From Cliona cf. orientalis (Eukaryota > Porifera > Demospongiae > Clionaida > Clionaidae), in contig OZ005690.1 of NCBI GenBank assembly GCA_963930775.1, forward strand, positions 12,736,411-12,800,410: 64,000 nucleotides of DNA. Reading direction: 5' to 3'. The notes beneath the pieces were generated by a model, which was given only the letters and a program-made list of their open reading frames with translations, was not told where the DNA came from and ran no database searches. The position numbers and the translations under genes were made by a program. Shown here piece after piece: positions 29,023-42,349 of the stretch. Numbering within the stretch: position 1 is the stretch's first letter; each line of letters starts with the position of its first letter.

Positions 29023-29525
29023 TACCGTATGGCCGGAAATTTTCGAGGGAGCCAATTTTCGTGGATTTCGCGGTTGATTGGCGATCCACGAAAATTAAAT
29101 CCGTGAAATAAAAAGCCTAAACGCACGTGCGTACGTGCGATAACGGGGGCGTGGCCATCGTGGTGCATGTTGCTGCTCAGCTGGATTGATCTAACTGCTG
29201 GTTTACTTCACGTACATCGATCAGTTCATTATTGTTGAGCTTCTTCTGTACAAATGTCTCTAGCCTCGATCATATGCTACTCTCGTGCCATTTCTCGATC
29301 TCTGCTATGTACAAGTACGATCGATCGATCGCTTGCTGTTTTTTTCGGCCAGTTCTAACGAGATTTGAGCCGCAGCACGCGTGCAGTAAGAGGTGAAGCT
29401 GAACGGATATTGTGGATGGAGCAATTAACCCTGGAACATCCATCCGCGAAAATTAGATCGCGAAATCTTTGAAGATGGTACTTCCGCAAAAATTGGATCC
29501 CTTGAAAATTTCCGGCCATACGGTA
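29023..29525. mobile_element. TACCGTA-ended element (ggccggaaattttc variant)
   Basis: Terminal repeats TACCGTATGGCCGGAAATTT and AAATTTCCGGCCATACGGTA are exact reverse complements. 503 bp, same family as 8655-9308 and 55593-55787. Confidence 0.8.
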
Positions 29526-30385
29526 GACATAGTTAAGATAATTGACAGGCCCAAGCTTTGAATACAATCATAATAATAATATTCATGTTATAGGCAATAA
29601 TAGCTAGGTCAACTATGTAAACTTATCCAATTCTACGCCCTACTGGTAACAACAGTCTATGAAACTCACCATAATATACATAACAATTATTGTGAAATCA
29701 TAACTAGACTTGCTCCCCCAGACGTTGAAAAACTCAAACTGGTGCCGTTTATCGTAATAATAGATCACATGCACATCCCTAGTAGTCTCGTGCTGTACCC
29801 GGACCCAGGCCTCATTGTATATGGTAAAGGGTCGCTATGTATGCAAGTAGCAAACTTAAGTTATGCAGTGTTATGTAATCGTAAAATGCTATAGTTCTAT
29901 ATTGTAGTACTGAAGCCAAAGGATGCCGACAACAGCTAAAATCGCTTACCACCCAACTGCCTTCCCACACTAAACCCACAGGACAATAACTCCTGCAAGG
30001 CGTATAACTGACTTGTTATTGTCCTGCGGGTAGCAGCTGAGGGAAAGCACCTTGTAGCTATGTACACTAGCTGTGGTTTGCACCTTGTAGTTTTCTTTTG
30101 TTTAGTACTACAAATCGGTTATAGTACTCGATCTCGACAGTTCAGTGGCTTATTGACCTCAAGCTTCGCCCTCAGTCAATAGATCACTGTACTGTCTCGC
30201 TCTCGTGCTATGACCTATATTTAAACGCCCCACTCTCGTGCTATTACCTATATTTAAACACCCCGTGCAGATAATTTTCATCATCACTAGTATTGATACA
30301 GCGATGCTATAATAAGTATAGGTTCCAGCCCTCGGTGTGTAAATCCCGTAGAGACCTCCACCTCGTGATGTAACAGACTTGTACC
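29526..30385. other. No gene recognised
   Basis: Mixed sequence with a small inverted pair around AGGACAATAACTCCTGCAAG / GACTTGTTATTGTCCTGCGG (about 29980-30030) and a short tandem doubling of CTCTCGTGCTAT.ACCTATATTTAAAC near 30200-30260. No exon stands out. Confidence 0.4.
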
Positions 30386-31327
30386 ATAGATCATATAGAC
30401 TACGTAACCGAGATTGGAAACTGCTCACGTGAGCAATAGAGTCCATTGGTGCAATCCGTGCCGCACAAAAATTGCGAAAAAACCACAAAAAATGGCCAAA
30501 AATCACACATTTTCCCAATACTTTTGACAATAGCTACTAAACAGAAACACTTACAACCTTATAATTTAGCTATCCTCGTGGATAAGGCCTTCTTCTAACT
30601 ATTTGTAGTAACAAGAAGTTCCTTAGTTCAGTATCTGAGGTGTTTTAGTCCCAACAACGAGGCGACTTCAAGATGGCGTCGGTTTTTTGTGCTTCTGGCG
30701 GTTTCTGGCTCAGCCGCAGCAGTATATCTTCCAAATACCGTATTTTCGGTTATTTCCGTCATCGTTTTTTTTTCGAATGTCATAACACAAACGAAAATTA
30801 GAAATATGAAATGCTTATTCATAACGTTAATGTATACGGTAAGGGGTCGCCGCATACGAAAATTACTTTACATGAAAATTTAAAATTTGAATAATTTTTG
30901 AACGGAAATAACCCAAAATACGGTAGTGGCTATCCTAGTGCAGAGGCACCATATTTTGACTTTGAGCTTCGGTTTTTGGTAGCTGCTGCCACGCGAATCG
31001 AGATACAGTCCCGAAAGTGGTTTGTACAGCATCCTATGGGGATAGTATGGACGAAGACGACTGAAATAGCAGTGAACAACTTTGTACCCCGAAAAGACTG
31101 CCGTAGATAGTTGCGCTCTTCAAAAACTTTTGCTAGTAGTATTCTTCCATCATTGAGCTTTACTTTCGTTATCTCCACTTAGCTACAGCACCAACACAGG
31201 CTGCAGTAGAGCCATGTTCAGCTGCCTCGGTCATAGGGACACGGAGTGCCCCGCCATGGCTTGCATTAACTCTATTGCTCACGTGAACAGTTTCCAATCC
31301 CACGGTTACGTAGTCTATATGATCTAT
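30386..31327. repeat. Inverted-repeat block with nested TACCGTA element
   Basis: ATAGATCATATAGACTACGT ... GCTCACGTGAGCAATAGAG at 30386-30441 is repeated in reverse complement at 31270-31327, giving arms of about 57 bp. Inside lie the element at 30736-30925 and a Kozak-like ATG (CAAGATGGCGTC at about 30670) that opens only a short frame. Confidence 0.55.
30736..30925. mobile_element. TACCGTA-ended element, ttttcggttatttccg family
   Basis: TACCGTATTTTCGGTTATTT at the left, AAATAACCCAAAATACGGTA at the right. 190 bp. A fourth distinct family sharing the TACCGTA terminus. Confidence 0.75.
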
Positions 31328-31918
31328 AGAGCGACTGCGCGTGACGTCATCAACACGTCATCACCCATATAAACCAATGTAAATTTTCATGTAAATTCAC
31401 TTCCGCATGGCAAGCAAGACTCGCGTACAAATGTGTGCCATACTCGAGCCACAGCTACAGTTCTTCCGAAATTGCTATACATATGGATGCCTTTCCACTT
31501 GATTTATATTACTGCTATGCTAGTTTGTGAAAAAAAATCGAAGATAGCCCTACAAAGTGAGCGATTCAGTTTGAATTTGCCATGTGGAAGTGAATGTCAT
31601 TGCAGTCGCTCTATGCTTAATTAACGCGCTTGTACCATGGACCATGGGCCTGCATGGGTTACGTGGTCCTGACAAGTCGACAACGTATCTACGGCCTAGC
31701 AACTACAGCGCTGGCCATAAAAGGCTCGAGCGCGTACCTAGCAACAGTTCAAACCGCTGGACATCGATGCATAGTGAGCCGACGCCGTTTTCTGTCCAAC
31801 TCGAGCTTCTTCCTTGACATCCAGGACCACAATACTATCGTCGCTGCGTACAAAAGGCTGGCCATGTCATCGTTGTCTTGATTTTTCAATTATTTTAGTC
31901 AGAGTGCAGCTCAGTTTT

Positions 31919-32933
31919 TTAAGGTACCATTAAATTGCGTGGGCGTGAGGTGGGGGATATGACACCTAAACCACATCAAAGTCATTAGTGAGGTGCATGC
32001 TGTGTAACCACGCCCTTTTAATTGCACAGGTCTCAGGGGTGTGGCTGCTAGAGCCGGAAGTGTTCATTTAATATCCTCCATGGACCGGAAGCCGAGCCGG
32101 AAGGGAGGGGCCAGGCCACGCCCAAAACAGCCCCACCCTGTTCCCCAAGGACCACCATTCTCAATCAAGTGCCTACTAACCACCGGATGTCCACCGGAAG
32201 CCCACAATCAATCCCAATTAAAACACACAGCTTCCTCAAGGCCAAAACACACACAAACACTTGGAGGCCGTTCTGCCACACCGCCCACACAAGAGCTCAC
32301 CTCATTTCCTGTGTGGGCGGAGTAACAACACGTCATCGCAACCACATCCGTTTCAAACCATCGTCAGCTTCCGTTCAGCCGTACAGGCCCCTCGATCGCA
32401 CCGCCGTACAGTGCCTCATTAACAGACATGGCCTCACCTTTGACCTCCTGCCACGCCCCCAAAGCCTCCTGGACGGGTTCAAAGGTCACCACCGCATCCG
32501 GGACACGCCCACCTATCGCCGCCGCCAAGTCCCCGGCCCCGATGTCCAAGCACTGGCCCGTGAAGCCACGCCCAATCGGAAGCAATAAAACCTGCATTAA
32601 CGCACACGCACACACTCCACACAGTGCCAGGAACACGCCCACATGCTTAATTAGGCCTAATTAGCTTTTTTTTTTTTTTTTTTTTGTCGTTGCGGTTAAT
32701 AGTTAAGCAAGAATGCTTTGATCTTGCTTTGATGTGGGCAATTACCGGCCTTTTCTTCAGGGGCCACTTCCGGTCGCTAATTACACGCGCATAATCATCC
32801 CTGGCCGATTCTGGACACGCCCACCTTCGACCAAAAGCACTCGTATGGCCTCTTCGGCCACGCCCCTTCACGATTCGCTAATTGAATTAGCCATTCCTGA
32901 CGCTCACGCCCACGCAATTAAATGGTACCTTAA
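31919..32933. mobile_element. TTAA-flanked non-autonomous DNA transposon, GC-rich
   Basis: TTAA at 31919-31922 and 32930-32933 flank inverted ends of about 28 bp: left GGTACCATTAAATTGCGTGG, right its near complement ending AATTAAATGGTACC. A TTAA target is the hallmark of piggyBac and Kolobok transposons. The interior is much richer in G+C than its surroundings, with many CCACGCCC blocks and an internal poly-T run (about 32667-32685). Open frames inside show no transposase. Confidence 0.75.
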
Positions 32934-33028
32934 TACTACTGCAATCATTCGCTCCACCCATTCAATTAACGCAGTAAGACCTGCTTTTATTGCCAGAGGT
33001 CGAATCACTATTTATATACAAAGCTTTT

Positions 33029-33195
33029 GGGCATTGTTGCTAGGATCTAAAGTAGGTAGACATTGTTTAGTTGGTTTCTACGTGATTTAGAAGACCTCAG
33101 GGCTCAGTAGAACCCTCACTTCGCTCAGGATTCTACATAGAGCCCTTCTGTCTTCTAAATCACGTAGAAACTTCCTAAACAGTGTCTAACTATTA
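33029..33195. repeat. Dispersed repeat with hairpin (copy of 13663-13826)
   Basis: See 13663-13826. Here the fold-back arms TTTCTACGTGATTTAGAAGA and TCTTCTAAATCACGTAGAAA are perfect. Confidence 0.6.
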
Positions 33196-34451
33196 TATAA
33201 AAACAGTAGCTACAGCTAGCAAACTAGCTGTTTGTGTCATATTATTCCTTACTTTGTCATGTTTTGCCCACCAAACAGCCAGAGAGAGAACAGGTCGCAC
33301 GCCCACGTTGTATTCGACGATCGGTAGTGGTCGTCACACGGAAATGTAACGATCCCGCGTATAAACCCCTCCGGATCCGGTCCCCACTAGCACTTTAAAT
33401 TTAGCCCAATCCTAGCATTACCAAAGGGGGAACTATCCCGCAGCTGTTTTCAAACCCGTACCCTTCCATACAAAACCCTATACCAATCCCAAACCCCGCC
33501 CCTTCACGTGACCAATTTTAGCCGATCAGAAGCGACCTTTGAAATGAGCTGCGGTATTACCAAAGGGGAGCGTAATCTATTCTACGGTATTACCGGTATC
33601 TTATTACGCTGTGTCTAGAGTACTTATGTACAAATTTATATTGCCATATGCAGGAGGGGGCGGGGACTAGGGCTACGTAAGAGTACAGTATTTTATATGG
33701 ACTTACCGGCACTATAACGCTTAAATTGCGGTGCCGGTACCGGCACTGTAGACACAGCGATCTTATTAACACTGTTAGTACTAAGTTATACAACATTACT
33801 GGTTGTTGAAGAATATTAATTGTATAATTAGTTGGTGTATACGTAGTTGATTTTTTGCAATTCCGCAATTAGCTATTAGTACGAGCATAGATACTATGGT
33901 TACCAGGTACAAGCAAAAATGTGAGGGGTATACCAAATCGCAAAATTAAACACTAAGTAGGAAAAAAAAAGATTTAAATAATTAAATAATCTAATTCATG
34001 GGGGGTTTGAGAGCACTTGGCGGGATAATTTTTACATGGGCACGCAGAATGGGTCGAAACTAGAGATTTGACCTGAAAGAATTTTGATTCACACCTTAGA
34101 ATTAAAGTTACGGCCCTTTAAAGTTTTCATGAGGTTTTAATGGCCACATTTAAAGCAGGTTAATTGGCGGGGAGTCCCCTGCCCTGCGCGCGCATGCGCG
34201 CGCAAGGGCCAGCAAGGCGCCAAACATAAGTTCGGCGCCATAACATATTACACGGCGCCATATCGATACATGGCCCTTAGCAGGTCGCATCCAGTCTGGC
34301 AGGAAGTAGCCTGTCCTACTTAAAGCTGCTTGACTGCAGGCCATGGGTATCTTGGCTTGGCTACCAGCTTAACTCAGCTGAAGCATCAGGAAGAGGGAGC
34401 GCGGAGAATCATTCGTTGCCCCGCCCTCCCTCCTCCTGTATGGTTATATGG

Positions 34452-34600
<149 letters not shown>

Positions 34601-35426
34601 CACGCGTGCGTGTGTGTGGACGCGTGTTCGTTTGTTTGTCTGTTTGTCTATTTTTGTTATCTCCGCCGACAATAGTCGGCGTGATTAGCCCTGTGTAGTG
34701 ATGTTGGATGTAGGGGAAGTGGCGCCACTCCCCCTGGTTATTTGGACCCCAAGCCTTCTGCGTTAGGAGGCGCCGCTGGCGCACGGGGTCTGGGGGCCCG
34801 CTCGGCATCCCAGAGTACTCATCTCCGTGGGCCCCCAGCCCAGTGCACGGTAGAGGTCCGGCAGCCAGCTTATCACACAGGCGCTTCCACCAACACTTAA
34901 CTCTGGTCATGAACCAGCGGAACTCCAGATATATCAGGGCAAGCGGAGACAACCCAACAATTAACCATATTATGTTTGTATAGGGAAGCCATGCGTTTGC
35001 AATGTTTCCGCCCACGCGCTACGTTAGGGGCGGGTCCACGCGCGCACATAAACGTGACGACCTTTACCGTCTTTTGACAAAATTGAAATTTAGGCTGCCT
35101 GCTTGCATTGTATGGTTCCACTATGCATCCAGCTCGATTATATGGTGGTTTTTGGACAAATTTTTTTCTGCTTAGTGTTCTGGTCGCCTTGAAAAAAAAA
35201 AAAAAAGCTATAATACCAGCTATAATAATATCGCAGGATCGCGCGTTGGAAACTTTCGCGTATTGCAATACTTAACCCGAACTTCCTCGTTTAAGTCTTC
35301 AGTCTTTGCGAGTGCGTAAGCTTCCAGGGCTCCGTCAGTCGGCTGAGATATATATAGAGTTAAGAATCGAGATTAATAATAGTGGAAATTTCATTTTGCG
35401 CGAATATATAGATAGATATAAGAGTC

Positions 35427-37305
35427 ATGCTACTGAATCGTAATAATATTATGCCAACGCTCTTATTAGTAATAATTAAACTGCTCTCCAGCTGCTGCAA
35501 AGGTATAGGTTGTCATCAATATTTACTGCATGCCTATAATTATTTATTAGCTATTATAGGTACATCCATAAGACTATCACCACTGGGAATGGTGTCTGTT
35601 TGTCCTGGAGGGCAAGTTCTGTTGACTTGTGAGAGAATAACTGGCTCCTTCTTGTACTGGGATGTTTCCATTCCTCGTCTAGATGCTATGAGTCGTGAAA
35701 TTATTGTCTCAAATCAAGGAGATATCGATACAACAGCTCTGCAGCAATTTAATGGATTACAGTTTACTGTCACCCGTACATCTGAAAATCCATTGATTAG
35801 TCAGCTACTGATTAAAAATGTGACTACTGAGATAAATGGATCAACCATCTACTGTTCTGAAGATGGCAATGAAAATGGAGCATCAGCAGTAGCAGTTAAT
35901 GTCATATATTATTACTATGGTATAATAATAATAATGATATTAAAATCATAATAATTAATGATCTGATGTTTCACAAATATAGGTCGTTTGTTCAATGTTA
36001 GCATGGTAAATCAGTTCTTGAGAAACAGTATCACAGTCACACTTCAATGGCCTCGAGAGCCTGGAGCAGTTTACCGTGTCAATATTATGCCAGAAGCACC
36101 CCATACTGAGTTAACTAATCATCATAACAATGTTGCAGTTGTGATGAATCTAACAATTTCTTACAACATTCAATACAATATTAGCATTGTAGCAAGTCTC
36201 TGTGGTGTCACTATAACTACAACCAAGATATTGAAATATGGTAGGTATGAAAATGATTCAAAAAATTTACATGTACCAGGTGACTCTATAGGCTCCCCAA
36301 TCTCATATAACTGGAATGGAAAAGCTGGGAAGAGCCTGCGTATGAGGCTGGCTGGAAAATAATAATATTATAATATTTATATTATCTACGTATTGCAGTT
36401 ACTTGTGATCAGCCAACACAACTGTTAAATCACCCTATTACTGTGGTCAGTGGATCTCAGGAAAACCCTTACAGAGAGGGACAGTTTATCACATACACAT
36501 GCCCTCCTGGATTAATACTGACTGGTCCAAATGCATCAGTATGTACTGGGAATGAAGAATGGGAACCAGACCCTGGACAGGTGGACTGCATAGGTGCCAA
36601 CAATGGTACATAATGTTAATATTAGTGTACCATATTATATTATACTACCTACTAAGTATGATCATACAGCTGACTGTAGAGTACCTGTTTCAAATGCTAA
36701 GCTAAACTACAATTCTACTCTGGAAGGTTCTGTTTTAATACTGACCTGTGAAAATGACACTTCTACTGACAAACAAACCCTCAATGTGACATGCCACAGC
36801 AATGGAAGTTGGATTCCTGATCCAGCTGATTTTATTTGTTCTGAATCATCATTTACTGTACCACCAGGTAGCTACTTATCGTATGAAGAGCATAAACTAT
36901 TATTGCTGTACATAACTGTACGTAACCCTGCATGGTAACGTTGTAAAATTCTAACCAATCAGATTGCTCCATTGCAACATTATCTAAGGATGATTTATTT
37001 ACCTAATACTATTGTGCTGATCCTTTACTGCAGATTTTAACAACACAGCGTCTGGGAATATCTTATTAATAATTGTACTAATTCTTTCTGGTACTATTTT
37101 AATTCTCTTAAGTTTACTAGCTCTCTATGCTATTAAAAGAACATTATGTGTGCCCAAAAAAGCTTCAGAGGAGGAGCCTAAACAGCAGCCAGTATATGAC
37201 GACATCAAGCCACATCATGAAGGAATACAGATGGAAGGAAATGCTGCATATGGCCACGTGATACATGCTAGAAAAAACTGTATCACTTCAAGAAATATAA
37301 TATAA
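35427..37305 (+). CDS. Gene D: Ig - FN3 - CCP - CCP - TM receptor with tyrosine tail
   Basis: Six exons, all internal junctions phase 1: 35427-35502 (signal peptide MPTLLLVIIKLLSSCC), 35560-35919 (Ig-like: VSVCPGGQVLLTC, FTVTRTSENP, STIYCSEDG), 35983-36240 (FN3: VTLQWPREPGAVYRV, SLCGVT), 36399-36593 (sushi/CCP: VTCDQPTQL, FITYTCPPGLILTGP, VDCI), 36670-36867 (second CCP: ADCRVPVSNAKLNYNSTLEG, LTCEN, GSWIPDPADFIC) and 37034-37305 (TM then cytoplasmic tail). Total 1359 nt, 452 residues, frame intact. The tail has QPVYDDIKP, an SH2-type tyrosine site, and MEGNAAYGHV, an N-x-x-Y site of PTB-binding type. A type I cell-surface receptor, ligand unknown. TATA-like gatatatatag lies about 80 bp upstream of the ATG. 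Paralog: gene E. Confidence 0.8.
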
Positions 37306-39634
37306 TGAGCAGTCAACGTTAACGCACATTATCATCACATTGAACTCTCACAATGTTATCATCATGCATTCATGCTAGATATTATAATAATTATACCATG
37401 GCAATATTATATCCCCAGTATTAAACCTTTTCCGAATCAGTGGTTGTAATTATAGTGTAATTATGATGTAATCTACGAAGGGTTTCATCCAGAAAAAAGT
37501 TTTGGTGGAAAAATGGGTATGGCACTTTCACACACCATGTCCCCCCCTACTCTGCAATGGGACTTGAAAATCAATGTAGAATATCTTACATGACATTGTG
37601 TATCCAGTGACTGCTTATAAGCTAAGTACAGTAGCTACTATGCATATTCTAATAAGGTGACCTATTTTTTGTGGATACTGGTTGATATTGGCCTAGCCTC
37701 GTCCCCAGGCCTTCTGAAGGGGAAAGGGCCAAATATTGGCCCAAAAAAGACAGAAATGGTACAGAATAAAATTACTATGCACTTTAGCCTGCACCATTTC
37801 TGTGTATAAGTTGCAAAATAATTTATTAGTACTCATAAAATTCACTTCAAGCCAAAATTGCATAAAAATGTCTTTCATGGAATTTGGAATAAGGACACAA
37901 ACAGATAGCAGCCTTGTTGATGCAAATATTTGTGCTCGTGTTTCTCATGAGAACTGCTTGATCGAAGATTTGACAAACATATAATATAATAATTATCTGA
38001 TATAATATTATTATGCCTGCAATCATTACTACGCACTGATCATCATAATAACATTATGATCTTTGTAATCTTTGAGAATGTATTATAAATCTAGACTTCT
38101 TCTAAAGTATATATTTACCATCAATTTGGGTTCTGCCTTTTATGGTTGCATTGCTCGAACGTGTTTTCAGGTACAAATTTCTGTGATTTCACGTTTTGCA
38201 ATAATTTTTTTTTGGCGATTTGTACGCGGAAATGGTACAGGGTCGACAAATTCTATGGTCCCATAGTGTAATGGTGAATAGTGTGTGTAATTTTTTTCGC
38301 ATTTAAAATTAAATACTTCATTTGGTGCTAGCAGGAGCACATGTAGAGCAACACCAGCAAAATTATATAGAATGTCAATGTTTATAAGGGCAGATATAGA
38401 ATCTAGAGGATCTACATCTCCATACTAGTAGCCACAGTAGCATAGGTGGCGAAAGTGTGGGGGGGGGGGGGGGAGGGGGGGGTTACCAGGTGCACATGCA
38501 TGTCCCCCCCCCCCCCCCCCCCCCACTGAAGCCATGCAAAGAGCTACTTTGATGTTTGATCCTGGTATCTTGAGTAAATACATTCCTAACCATGCAACAC
38601 AAAGTCTTATTCCTAAAACACACTCCAGTCCTGCTACACAAAGTCTCATTCCCATTAGTAAACCAACAAGGTGATTACACAAACAACATTCATGGTTCTG
38701 ATTCATGTTGCAACACAAAGTCCCATTCCCATTATTCATAGCACCTGGGGCTGACCCTTGTTGTTTTAGTACATAATATGCATACAAGAATGCATTGCCT
38801 ATTATGAGCTAGGTGTGTTCCACATTGTAGTCATACATTCATATGGCTGCCAAGTCATGGTCAGTCATAATTTAGCCAATTATGGAGCTTAAGCAAGCTT
38901 CCAATAAGCAATAATAATATGATATCTTACTAATAATTATTTGTACTATAATTGCATATGAATTCCTACAAATATTCGATTATTATTCATGTCTGCTCTT
39001 GCACACTATAATAGTGTATTTTCTGGCTAATAATTATACTGCATTTAATCCCTTAGCCTATTGCTAGAGCCCTCCTTTATTCCTTAAAGTTAGGCCATGT
39101 ACTCTTTTGCAATTGAAATTTCCTGTACACGTGCATGTGCAAATCTGAGGGATTAAATTCAGGTAATATATAAATTAAGCAAAATCTGCAGCTGGGATGG
39201 CAACTTGTTGGCACACAAGTTGATGATTTTCAGACTCGATCTTAATCAGTAAATGTGGGAAGCCTTCAGTCTGTAGTTTTCCATAGATATCCGCTCTGTG
39301 CCATATTATGAATGAAGCCTCACAATGTGAAGGAGAATCTATAGAGATAGATTGCTTACATACAAATATTAAATTTTATGGAGGAAGTCCTGCATGCACC
39401 CGGCCATTGTGAGGAGTGCAGGTGTATGCATACAGTAATTACATGGAGGAACTACATGTGATCATTATCATGAGCAGCTGTCACAGTACGTACTAGTGCA
39501 TATTATAATAATGGATATGTACTAAGATTTATATATAGGTCAGTGGATGTGATATATATTTTATACAGTATAGCTCTACTCATAGTAATGTTATTTATCA
39601 TTAGTTTCTATGATGGATGCAGATACATAATATT
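37306..39634. other. Intergenic region, repeats only
   Basis: Contains a fragment of the ACATCCCCAGT family (about 37402-37640), G and C homopolymer runs at about 38459-38524, and a short tandem repeat of CACAAAGTCTCATTCC units (38581-38720), duplicated at about 54175-54290. No exon was recognised. Confidence 0.5.
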
Positions 39635-41599
39635 ATGGCAAAAATGAACAAAGCACTCCAAGTAGCACTTAGTTTGATGATAATAATATTGTACTGCTGT
39701 GAAGGTGAGCTATTGTAACTATATAGCAGCTATAGGCCTTAAGCATAGATTTCCAAGGTAAGTATTATTATATTAAGCTCGAGCTCATTTGTATAATAGG
39801 TACATCCCTAAGACTATCTCCTTCGGGAATAGTGTCGGTCTGTCCTGGAGGGCAAGTTCTACTAACTTGTAAGAGAATTCCTGGCTTCATCTTATTCTGG
39901 AACATTTCTGTTCCTCATGCATATGGCCGGTGCCACAACTCAAAGAATTATTGTCCCAGCAAGTCCTGGAATTGTACTATCACCAGACTTTAAGATAGGT
40001 TTCACAGAGTTCAATGTCACCCGTACATCTGATAGCCCATTGACTAGTCAACTGCTGATTAACAATGTGACTACTGAGATAAATGGATCAACCATCTACT
40101 GTTCTGAAGACAGTAATGAAACTAATCCACCAATGATTGCAATTGACATAAAAAACAAAGGTAAACAGTATGATAATAATGAATACTAATTAGGGTTGTT
40201 TCATAATATCCATAGATGATGTTTTGCATAGCATGGATTGTTCCCTCAATGTTACCATGCATATGGTGAACCAACTCTTGAGAAGTGATGATATCACAGT
40301 CACACTTCAATGGCCTCGAGAGCCTGGAGCAGTTTACCACATCAGTGTTTCACCAGAAACATCACATACTGAATTTACTACAATAAGTGATCATAGCATT
40401 GTGATTAACCTAACCATTTCTTATAACATTCAATACAATGTGAGTATTGTATCAAGTCTCTGTGGTGTCACTACAACCAAGGTGTTAAATTATGGTAAGT
40501 GAACTTGCAAGCATAGGAATTAATGAACAGAATGCTGATGTAATTTTCTGCATAAAACTTTTCATTGAAGCCTAGATATAGGGCAATAATGATGAAATAC
40601 TATTATATTATTATTGTGATGTCATACAGTTACCTGAAATTATCCACCAACACAATTACATGACCCTGTTTCTGTTTCTGTGGTCAGTGGATCTCGGGAT
40701 AATCCTCTAATAGTGGAACAGTTCATCACATACACATGCCCTCCTGGATTTGTACTGACCGGTCCAAATGTGTCAACATGCATGGGGAATAGAGAATGGG
40801 AACCAGACCCTGGAGAGGTGGACTGTATAGGTAATAAGTTTAAGAATTATGGTTACAATTACACGAAAATAATTATAATGTTGTATACATAATATTATAT
40901 AGCAATCATACCTTGCAGCTGACTGTGGATTACCACTTGTGAATAGAAACCTCAACCTAAACTACAATTCTACTCTGGAGGGTTCCATTTTAACACTGTC
41001 CTGTGAAAATGAAATGCCTAATATTAACACCGGTACCCAGACTGATAAACTGATTCTTAATGTGACATGCGACAGGAATGGTAATTGGATTCCCAATCCA
41101 GCGTATTTCATTGAATGCTGCTCTACAGTTGCTACTACACCATCAGGTATTATGGGGATAGGCTATTTAAGCCATTAAATTTTTGCATATGCACTAGCTA
41201 TAGATGTACTCAACCATTGATCAGTAGTCTAAAGTATAATAATTTTATATTATCTGATTCTATGGTCAGTCCAAAGGAAGATAATATTATTGTTCATTTT
41301 TCTCAGATGCAGAAACCTTCTTATGGACACCAGTTTCATCGATTCTAGTTGCTGTGTGTGCCATAATCTCAATAGTGTTCCTTTCCATTGGATGTGCCTG
41401 TGGCTGGTTTTGTCAGAAACACAAGCAATCACGTACAAGAAAAGTAACATCATCGGTTGAGGAGAACAATAATGAAGAATCTCAACTGCCACCAACTCCA
41501 GGACCTCTATACGAGGAATTACAGCAGAGCTCTACACCAGAACATCAGGACCTGGTTGAATTGAAAGAGAATGTTGCCTATGGACCAATTGTAAAATAA
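39635..41599 (+). pseudogene. Gene E: Ig - FN3 - CCP - CCP - TM receptor, two lesions
   Basis: Same six-exon plan as gene D: 39635-39704, 39800-40160, 40216-40494, 40630-40830, 40919-41146 and 41307-41599. Lesion 1: the Ig exon is 361 nt, one base too long, and the frame must change near 39925 between LFWNISVPH and the part beginning at ATTQRIIVP. Lesion 2: the first Cys codon of the first CCP domain (TGT in gene D) is TGA at 40635-40637. The FN3, second CCP and TM exons are clean. The tail reads PLYEELQQS and LKENVAYGPIVK, again a YxxL-like and an N-x-x-Y motif. Either a recent pseudogene or two base-call errors in one gene; a stop at a structural Cys favours decay. Confidence 0.7.
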
Positions 41600-42349
41600 C
41601 CCACGGCGACTGAACAGATGTAAATTACTTATTATTTATTAAAATTTTAATACTTTATCACTTACTTAAGCATTATTAGTCTGTCACTACACAGGTGCAC
41701 CACAGTACAATATTATCATTTATAGGTTGTACTAAGCATCTATTATCAGATTCTATACTATATGTTGTATATAAGGGACTGGACTTTTGTGAAAAATGAT
41801 GGTAATGGTCGTTAATGGTGCTAGCGATATTGTATGCATGTATGGAAATGGTCGCACATGCAATAAGTGCTCATACTCCTATATAGACGGTCACCTAACT
41901 CCTTGCCTGTGATGTTCGTAAGCGTTTACTTAAGCACATGCACAAGGTGTTTCCCAAACGAGTAATAATTAAATATGCCACGCGCTTGTGGTTTGTAATT
42001 AGACTAGCCTGTTGACGTGATGACCATTTCCAACACTGCATATGGAGCAACTATCTTATTGATTGCTCCTTAAAATTCGATTCCTTGGCATGGAATAGAT
42101 AGTTTGTGTGCATGGATAGATTAATAATTATTATTCTCAGGCAGATCTAATTCTCATAATAAGTAGCGTTGTTCATTCAATACCAACACTGCCAGAATAA
42201 GAATGATTCTAAATTTTCTGTGCAGCATAATATTATTATCAAGCATTTTTTGTTAAGTGTAAATGCCTTATGCCCTAATTTTCCTATAAAAACAGTGTAC
42301 ACTATGGCTAGCACACAGATCTAGAACTCCAGCAGTGATTTTCAAGGAA

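Noticed and set aside
30670-30810. CAAGATGGCGTC start context suggesting a housekeeping gene
   Set aside because: The frame runs into the TACCGTA element and stops within about 45 codons; no downstream exon was found.
32041-32664. Several overlapping frames of 78-139 codons on both strands
   Set aside because: They arise from the GC-rich TTAA element; low-complexity Pro/Arg/Thr composition and no domain.
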